From contig JAUYTA010000664.1 of assembly GCA_030695265.1 (NCBI GenBank), forward strand, positions 1 to 5,296: 5,296 nt of DNA, written 5' to 3'. This document shows positions 1 to 3,837 of the stretch, piece by piece. Every line of letters begins with the position of its first letter. The first letter of the stretch is position 1. Both the position numbers and the translations under genes were made by a program. Origin of the DNA: Bacteroidota bacterium (GTDB lineage: Bacteria; Bacteroidota; Bacteroidia; Bacteroidales; Prolixibacteraceae). The notes under the pieces are model-generated. The model was not told the origin of the DNA, ran no database searches, and saw only the letters and a list, made by a program, of their open reading frames with translations.

Positions 1-1
1 G

Positions 2-436
2 TTCAATTCGTCAAACAACATGGATGATATCTATGTTGAAGATAACCAGGGGGAAAGGCGGTATGGTCGGATGAGCGATCAGTTGTCGATCAGTTTTATT
101 GGTCCAACGTTTTCTACGCGCTTTTTGAATGGCAGTAAAAACAAGGCTTTTACACTGGGCATGGGCATAGGGTATATGGGATACAATGACGATAAAGCAA
201 TAGTGGACAACTATAAAATGACCGGGAGTACTTTGGGAACGTCTTATGATATTGGTTATCAATTTAGCGTATCGGAAAAGACCAGCCTTGGCATACAGCT
301 TTCCCTTATATCCGGCAATTTATATAGGTACAAGTGGGACGATGGGACAACCATTGAAACCATTAAACTTGAAAGCGGCGAATATGAAGGATTATCCCGG
401 ATAGACTTAAAATTGGTACTGTTATTCGGCAAATAA
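2..436 (+). CDS. Outer-membrane beta-barrel-like protein, C-terminal part (5' end cut by window)
   Basis: The frame is open from base 2 (FNSSNN before the first ATG at 20), so that ATG is internal and the true start lies to the left. The visible 144 residues alternate polar and hydrophobic positions in strand-like runs separated by short turns, for example around FTLGMGIGYMGY, TLGTSYDIGYQFSV and TSLGIQLSLISGNLYRY. The protein ends in IDLKLVLLFGK, resembling the last strand of an outer-membrane barrel, though the usual terminal aromatic residue is followed by GK. This pattern is common in uncharacterised Bacteroidota barrel proteins; I do not recognise a specific family or substrate. The signal peptide would be outside the window. 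It is transcribed away from the block at 600-1240, and no intrinsic terminator with a T-run is evident after the stop. The coding call is firm; the barrel assignment is inference from sequence pattern. Confidence 0.72.
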   Translation, partial: FNSSNNMDDIYVEDNQGERRYGRMSDQLSISFIGPTFSTRFLNGSKNKAFTLGMGIGYMGYNDDKAIVDNYKMTGSTLGTSYDIGYQFSVSEKTSLGIQLSLISGNLYRYKWDDGTTIETIKLESGEYEGLSRIDLKLVLLFGK

Positions 437-610
437 GGGGAAAAAGCGAAGGGATCTTCAGACTGTAAGAAAACCTTTTAAGATTGGAGCTAACAATTCT
501 TCATTTTGCTTCAAAAATTATATCTGAAACAGTTGTATCTGGTCATTCGGAAATCACTGCTATCGGTTCGCGATCAGTATCTTTCTAATCAGCATAATCG
601 CCCGGAAAAA

Positions 611-644
611 CCACAAAAGCCCCACCACCCGTCTATGGTGCAGG
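611..644. repeat. Core direct repeat, copy A
   Basis: It aligns with 997-1029 at 28 identical positions of 34 with one gap. The ends are identical (CCACAAA, then GCCCCACC, and GGTGCAGG at the right), while the six bases 631-636 in the middle mostly differ. CACCA at 623-627 can pair with TGGTG at 636-640 around an 8-nt loop. A conserved pairing frame with a variable centre suits a hairpin whose stem matters more than its loop. Confidence 0.65.
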
Positions 645-664
645 CCATGAAGTGTTTTACGGCC
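643..664. repeat. Hairpin around AAGTGTT, copy 1
   Basis: GGCC at 643-646 pairs with GGCC at 661-664. After an A·C mismatch, T648-A659, a G·T wobble and two A-T pairs continue the stem to a GTGT loop. The loop region carries the AAGTGTT word (650-656) shared with two other hairpins in the block. Confidence 0.4.
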
Positions 665-785
665 AAAGCCTGCGGCAGGTGGCTTCCGCTTCTCTCCATT
701 ACACTCCAGTGCTGCACTTCGTTCCGCCACCGTTCGTTCCATTCCGTTCTTTGTCAGTCCCCAGCCTCGGCTACCCACGCAAGAG

Positions 786-888
786 AGCTTCCTTCATTCC
801 ATTGCGCTCAGGCAACCCGCGGTTTCATTCCGCTCCCCTTTGGCTTTCCTATCCCACATTCCGGAACTCAAAGCCAAAACGGGAAGCT
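786..888. repeat. Nested inverted repeats
   Basis: The outer arms AGCTTCC (786-792) and GGAAGCT (882-888) enclose a 9-bp inverted repeat TTTGGCTTT (839-847) / AAAGCCAAA (870-878). The 22-nt apical region holds the palindrome TTCCGGAA (859-866). Nested pairing of this kind supports a foldable element, but short repeats are expected by chance in such biased sequence. Confidence 0.35.
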
Positions 889-967
889 GCATTCCACCCA
901 ATCCCATTCGCTCCATTGCATTCAGTCACCACCCTTGCTTTTCCCAACGCAATCAGCGGTATGTCCT

Positions 968-980
968 GCGAAGTGTTCGC
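968..980. repeat. Hairpin around AAGTGTT, copy 2
   Basis: GCGAA (968-972) and TTCGC (976-980) form a perfect 5-bp stem around the 3-nt loop GTG. The central AAGTGTT at 971-977 matches the words at 650 and 1160, but the outer stem bases differ from theirs. Confidence 0.4.
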
Positions 981-996
981 CCCTGAAGACCAAAAG

Positions 997-1029
997 CCAC
1001 AAAGCCCCACCGCCCTTTAAAGGTGCAGG
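997..1029. repeat. Core direct repeat, copy B
   Basis: This is the second copy of the core at 611-644, in the same orientation and 385-386 nt away. CACC at 1008-1011 can pair with GGTG at 1022-1025; alternatively the centre holds the palindrome CCTTTAAAGG (1014-1023). Its right end overlaps the left arm of the 13-bp inverted repeat. After the shared GGTGCAGG the two copies diverge, with CCATG following copy A and TAAAA following copy B. Confidence 0.65.
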
Positions 1030-1231
1030 TAAAAATAGAGGATCTTTCGCGCAAGGCCTTATGCTTGCAGCCGATTCGTCTCACTCATTCAACCGTTCCG
1101 TTCGTACCTCACTACACTATTTCATTCGTTCACCTCACCCGCTTCAGCAACGCACGTGTAAGTGTTTCGTGCCTCAACACCCACACCTTTCCCCACCCAC
1201 GACAACATCATTCCTGCTTATTTTTACCTGC
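1025..1231. repeat. Segment bounded by a perfect 13-bp inverted repeat
   Basis: GCAGGTAAAAATA at 1025-1037 is the exact reverse complement of TATTTTTACCTGC at 1219-1231, enclosing 181 nt. No target-site duplication is visible outside the arms (AAGGT on the left, GAATT on the right). The interior contains the palindrome AAGGCCTT and the hairpin GCACG(1152-1156)/CGTGC(1168-1172). It could be the basal stem of a large folded RNA or the ends of a small non-autonomous element. The repeat itself is certain; its function is not known. Confidence 0.55.
1152..1172. repeat. Hairpin around AAGTGTT, copy 3
   Basis: GCACG (1152-1156) pairs with CGTGC (1168-1172) around an 11-nt loop containing AAGTGTT (1160-1166). 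It is the third occurrence of this word inside an inverted repeat in the block and lies within the segment bounded by the 13-bp repeat. Confidence 0.4.
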
Positions 1232-1395
1232 GAATTGTTTGTCCCATAAACCGGTTTCCGATCACTGTCGCTTTGTTCACCCTGTATTGAGCGTTTCATC
1301 ATGCTATTGAAATGAGAATAACTGCCCACGCACCTCCTCCCGATGCCAGTTATTTCCCAATTCAACAGCACATCATCATACTCGAAATTTGACAT
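1174..1395 (-). CDS. Possible small protein or truncated gene start, doubtful
   Basis: A 73-residue frame begins at ATG 1395, preceded on its strand by an A-rich stretch with AAAGGA only 2 nt before the start, which is compatible with Bacteroidota initiation. The first ~54 residues (MSNFEYDDVLLNWEITG onward, then a hydrophilic part around GEQSDSDRKPVYG) look like normal protein. From about residue 55 the frame enters the right arm of the 13-bp inverted repeat (1231) and continues into the biased block as NDVVVGGERCGC before stopping. This could be a gene cut short by arrival of the repeat element, a small real protein, or chance. I recognise no family. Only a weak upstream promoter-like sequence is visible, and nothing next to it explains its role. 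Confidence 0.22.
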   Translation of the reverse strand: MSNFEYDDVLLNWEITGIGRRCVGSYSHFNSMMKRSIQGEQSDSDRKPVYGTNNSQVKISRNDVVVGGERCGC

Positions 1396-1510
1396 TTCCT
1401 TTTTTTATAAAAATTTGTGTCATAGAGTAAATATCACTTACCAGATAAAATCAATGAAATAATAATTGAGCAGGTTGGGTCAAAATGTGCTGTCGAATAG
1501 GGTTACTTTT

Positions 1511-1541
1511 AAAAAACACCCAATCTTACATTATTGGGTGT
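1511..1541 (-). terminator. Rho-independent terminator of ssrA
   Basis: On the minus strand a 9-bp stem ACACCCAAT / ATTGGGTGT (1541-1533 and 1524-1516) with an 8-nt loop runs directly into a T-run formed by the six A bases at 1511-1516 of the plus strand. It begins 48 nt beyond the mature tmRNA 3' end and points the right way to end that transcript. A further ATTGGGTG on the plus strand at 1545-1552 offers an alternative partner for the same arm. Confidence 0.85.
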
Positions 1542-1588
1542 AAAATTGGGTGCTTGCTTCACAAAGTACTCATTATCAGCTATATTTG

Positions 1589-1982
1589 TGGAGCTGGCGG
1601 GAATCGAACCCGCGTCCAAACGAGGAAGCAATATGCCTTCTACATGTTTATCCCCAGACTTGATTTTCGAATAAAAGCTGGATCAGGGCCACCGACTTTT
1701 ACCTTAGCTTCTTAATTTTGCAGAAGTCCCGAAGCTTAACCTCCACTATCCCCGATTTATTTGCACCGCCTGATCGGGCCGCTTCAGGGAAGTAGCACCC
1801 GGGCGATGTCCCGTTCCAGTATCTAATACCGGAATGAAGTGTAACCTACTTAGTTCGGTTACGCAGCAAGAGCGTAGTTGTTTTCGCCAATTGAATTTTG
1901 AACGCCGAGTTAACGGGCTGTGCGATCAAGGCCCGACATGCTTACATACCTCTTCTACCCGCTGTCAAAACCAGTCAGCCCC
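1589..1982 (-). ncRNA. ssrA: Transfer-messenger RNA (tmRNA), one-piece
   Basis: tmRNA with SmpB rescues stalled ribosomes and tags the unfinished protein for proteolysis. On the minus strand the 5' end GGGGCTGA starts at 1982, and GGGGCTG (1982-1976) pairs with CAGCTCC (1596-1590) as a 7-bp acceptor stem with one G·U. The T arm is perfect: stem GCGGG/CCCGC at 1613-1609 and 1601-1597 with loop TTCGATT. The tag frame reads GENNYALAA then TAA (1888-1859). The span of 394 nt suits a one-piece tmRNA. The discriminator is A (1589), but the following genomic bases are CAA rather than CCA, so the CCA end must be added enzymatically. It lies in the same direction as the operon to its right but has its own likely promoter and terminator. 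Open frames read across it are artefacts. Confidence 0.96.
1859..1888 (-). other. tmRNA proteolysis-tag reading frame (GENNYALAA)
   Basis: On the minus strand the codons from 1888 to 1859 give G-E-N-N-Y-A-L-A-A followed by TAA. The ALAA ending is the usual protease-recognised tag terminus, and the GENNYALAA form fits Bacteroidota. The resume codon is taken as GGC at 1888-1886, by comparison with known tags. Confidence 0.9.
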
Positions 1983-1996
1983 GGTATTAAGGACTG

Positions 1997-2004
1997 CAAA
2001 AATA
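1997..2004 (-). promoter_or_regulatory. Probable -7 box of the ssrA promoter
   Basis: The minus strand reads TATTTTTG, an exact match to the Bacteroidota -7 consensus TAnnTTTG, ending 14 nt before the mature tmRNA 5' end. Transcription would start a few bases downstream and leave a short leader for RNase P to remove. No TTG at the usual -33 spacing is evident; the nearest TTG is only 12 nt upstream of the box. Confidence 0.55.
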
Positions 2005-2053
2005 CGAATTTTTAGGCAATTTCATGCGAACTGCTGATTTTATTTTGGCAAGG

Positions 2054-2110
2054 AGCAGGGAGCAGGGAGCAGGGGGCAGGGCTGCCAACTGAGACTGAAC
2101 ACTGACCACT
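2054..2110. repeat. Two adjoining short tandem repeats, ~7-bp period
   Basis: Three exact AGCAGGG units (2054-2074) are followed by a variant GGCAGGG (2075-2081). After CTGCC, a second array reads ACTGAG, ACTGAAC, ACTGACC, ACT (2088-2110). GGCAG/CTGCC at 2075-2086 is also a small inverted repeat. From memory, similar AGCAGGG and ACTGAAC-type intergenic repeats occur in other Bacteroidota genomes; no function is implied. The array ends 3 nt before the stop codon of the PNGase-like gene. Confidence 0.7.
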
Positions 2111-2113
2111 TTG

Positions 2114-3829
2114 TCATTCATACTCTCCTATCAACATTCCTGAAACATTCCAGGCGCTGAAACTGCCGCCTTCGCTTTTCCCAAGCGGAATTGCCACTTT
2201 CACCTGGTGTTTTCCGGCTTCTAAATTTGAAATTGGGTGAAAAACCGGATTTGTCGCAGTTCCGGGACACCATCCGGAGCGGCTGTAATCGCTCGAAGTT
2301 ATGCCATTCCAGAAATTTCCGGAGGCAGGATTGTGATTTCTGAAGGTCGCGCAATCGCTTCGCCAGGGCGTAAACTGAAATAAGATATTTCCATCGAGCA
2401 AAACAGTATTCATTTTCTGGTTGAATTCGTCTCCCCCACCCCAACCACCATGACCGGTTGAAATGTAGCGCATCTGCACATTTTTCACTCCTGAAGGAAC
2501 TTCGAAATCAACCTTCAGCGAATCGTTTTCGAACATGGTTCCGTATTCCTGTCCCGACATTTCCATTACATTCAGGGTATTGAAAAGCGGCATGATCCAA
2601 TATTTCTTAGCTGGCTTGTCCGACACCTCCATACTTCCGGGGTAATATTTCAACTTCAAACTGGCTTTGTGTCCGCCTTTGTCGTAATTGCCTATAAAAA
2701 CACCAATCCAGCGTTCGCCCTGAAGCACCGGCAACAATTCTGAAACATCTTGTTTGAACAAGGTCGAGTCTTCCCATTGCTGGCCAAATACGGTTACTTT
2801 GTCGTTGAACTGCCCAATGCCGAAGGAGGTAAAAAAGCGCATGATTTCAACCAATGGGGAAAAGTGATCGGTTGCAGCAACTCCCTGGTAGGATTTCCCG
2901 TTTTTTGCCTGAAAGACAGGTAAACTTGTTGTTCCATTTCTCAATCCGGCAAGAAATGACTGTTCTTTGTCTTCCGGAATTACAAATACGGAGCCTGTGC
3001 GGTCATAAGCATCTCCATTGGAATGCTGGTACAACTCGACAAACAAACGGGTATCATCAGGAACAACCGGTAGTTTTACCTTTTTCAGGAGAACCGTTCC
3101 TGCTGAATATTTGAACGTTTTTTCTGATTCCGTGTCAGTCGAATTTACGATTTCATTTCCAAAGCTGATTTGTTCGTTGGTAAAAACGTTCACCGTTGTG
3201 ATCAGATTTTCAGTGATGCGGTGTTTGTAAAGTGGCAAATCAAGGCTTTCGCCCATCGCTTCAGGAATAATTTGTTCGGTATCTTTCTTTTTCAGCAATT
3301 TTACTTCGATGGCTGAAATCTCGTAATTGCCATTCCTGACTATTTTCAGAACCAGTCCATCAGGAATTCCATAAGCCATTGCAGGCGTTCCTTTTACGCC
3401 AGCTTCGGTAGTGTACCAAATATCGATTGAATTTGACCGCAGCGAAGTTTTGAGGTGTTTGCAGTTATAGCCCAGAATGACGGCTGTTTCACCGGTTTCG
3501 GTAAACACCGGATATTCTGAAAATTCCAAAGGTGTATGAATAACTTTCCCGTCGGAAAAGCGGGCAAGCTGAAACGTTTTCTTCTGCGTGAAATCAATGT
3601 AATTCGTTTCTTTTGCTACTGTGGAAAGTAACTTCTTTGAATCACTTTCAGTCCACGATTTAGCTGCAACCGGAGAACACAACAACATGGTTTTAGGTAC
3701 ACCAGGGCGGGCTTTTCCATTGACAACGGTTTGATAGCTGACACTAACAATTTCAGGATACGTTTTGGGTATTGCATTACCAATTATTGCAACGGTAATC
3801 AATATGCCCAACAGATATAGTTTTCTCAT
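2114..3829 (-). CDS. Secreted GLPGLI-like / PNGase F-like fusion (peptide-N-glycosidase)
   Basis: Likely hydrolyses the Asn-glycan amide bond, releasing whole N-glycans from glycoproteins outside the cytoplasm. Residues 1-19 form a Sec signal (MRK, hydrophobic run, GNA) without a lipobox Cys. Residues ~25-180 resemble GLPGLI proteins: VILGYNCKHL, DIWYTTE, then YGIPDGLVLKI in place of the GLPGLI motif. Residues ~240-400 match the first PNGase F domain; VELYQHSNGDAYDR places D276 at the catalytic Asp60. Residues ~410-571 match the second domain: GHGGWGGGDEF puts E468 at Glu206, and SGWCPG (518-523) matches AGWCPG. Glu118 appears replaced (I379 or G380). At 571 residues it is far longer than PNGase F and nearer the type II enzymes with an extra N-terminal domain. 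It starts 5 nt after the fucosidase stop. Family assignment is strong; activity is inferred. Confidence 0.82.
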   Translation of the reverse strand: MRKLYLLGILITVAIIGNAIPKTYPEIVSVSYQTVVNGKARPGVPKTMLLCSPVAAKSWTESDSKKLLSTVAKETNYIDFTQKKTFQLARFSDGKVIHTPLEFSEYPVFTETGETAVILGYNCKHLKTSLRSNSIDIWYTTEAGVKGTPAMAYGIPDGLVLKIVRNGNYEISAIEVKLLKKKDTEQIIPEAMGESLDLPLYKHRITENLITTVNVFTNEQISFGNEIVNSTDTESEKTFKYSAGTVLLKKVKLPVVPDDTRLFVELYQHSNGDAYDRTGSVFVIPEDKEQSFLAGLRNGTTSLPVFQAKNGKSYQGVAATDHFSPLVEIMRFFTSFGIGQFNDKVTVFGQQWEDSTLFKQDVSELLPVLQGERWIGVFIGNYDKGGHKASLKLKYYPGSMEVSDKPAKKYWIMPLFNTLNVMEMSGQEYGTMFENDSLKVDFEVPSGVKNVQMRYISTGHGGWGGGDEFNQKMNTVLLDGNILFQFTPWRSDCATFRNHNPASGNFWNGITSSDYSRSGWCPGTATNPVFHPISNLEAGKHQVKVAIPLGKSEGGSFSAWNVSGMLIGEYE

Positions 3830-3837
3830 TTTCCTTA
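3830..3837 (-). promoter_or_regulatory. RBS overlapping the upstream stop codon
   Basis: On the minus strand the fucosidase stop TAA is followed by GGAAA and then the ATG of the PNGase-like gene. AAGGA therefore uses the last bases of the stop codon, with 5 nt between the genes. This fixes the ATG at 3829 as the start and suggests coupled translation. Confidence 0.7.

Larger units (their letters stand above)
600..1240. repeat. Pyrimidine-rich composite repeat block, possible structured ncRNA or mobile-element remnant
   Basis: The plus strand is strongly enriched in C and T and its minus strand correspondingly in G and A. Ten CATTC words occur on the plus strand between 740 and 1213, six of them as CATTCC; I saw no reverse-complement GAATG on the plus strand in the block. 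Inside are two copies of a ~34-nt core (611-644 and 997-1029), three AAGTGTT words (650, 971, 1160) in inverted repeats, a 13-bp inverted repeat (1025-1037/1219-1231) and nested hairpins. No transposase is present. The limits are approximate, set where composition returns to normal. Whether it acts as RNA (probably minus-strand, where it is purine-rich) or as DNA is unknown. Confidence 0.45.
437..1510. other. Long gene-poor intergenic region
   Basis: There is no convincing protein gene over about 1.07 kb. Long open frames exist on both strands (for example 506-1249 plus, 560-778 minus), but their translations are rich in S, H, P, F and C on the plus strand, they overlap one another, and I recognise no domain. 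They are best explained by the biased base composition. The part from 437 to about 590 is ordinary AT-rich spacer with only weak hairpins. The block at about 600-1240 has repeats listed separately. From about 1240 to 1510 composition returns to normal and becomes AT-rich before the ssrA terminator. Confidence 0.7.

Noticed and set aside
448..484. Terminator after the barrel protein gene
   Set aside because: Only 4-5 bp stems (GAAG/CTTC and ATCTT/AAGAT) without a following T-run.
560..778. Minus-strand 72-residue frame opposite the first core repeat
   Set aside because: It spans the repeat core and the hairpins, has no recognisable fold, and its composition mirrors the purine bias of that strand.
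1025..1231. Complete insertion sequence
   Set aside because: Only 207 nt, no transposase frame and no target-site duplication next to the 13-bp arms.
600..1240. CRISPR array or integron attC series
   Set aside because: Repeat copies are too few, imperfect and unevenly spaced for CRISPR, and no attC-type core sites, integrase or cas gene is seen.
506..1249. Long plus-strand open frame (247 codons) and overlapping frames 652-1020 and 1023-1310
   Set aside because: The translations are dominated by S, H, P, F and C with no domain, they overlap one another in different frames, and they track the C/T bias and repeats of the block.
1591..1616. A tRNA gene or a prophage attachment site at the TTCGATT arm
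   Set aside because: The T arm and acceptor belong to tmRNA, since the matching 5' end and tag frame are present. I found no second copy of this 3' end in the window and no integrase, so no att duplication is supported.
1485..2037. Plus-strand frames across the tmRNA gene (1485-1715 and 1834-2037)
   Set aside because: They are antisense to ssrA and arise from its conserved structure.
2118..2444. Minus-strand frame inside the PNGase-like gene, and similar frames opposite the fucosidase (4110-4527, 4927-5124)
   Set aside because: They are out-of-frame or antisense shadows of two genes with clear family motifs.
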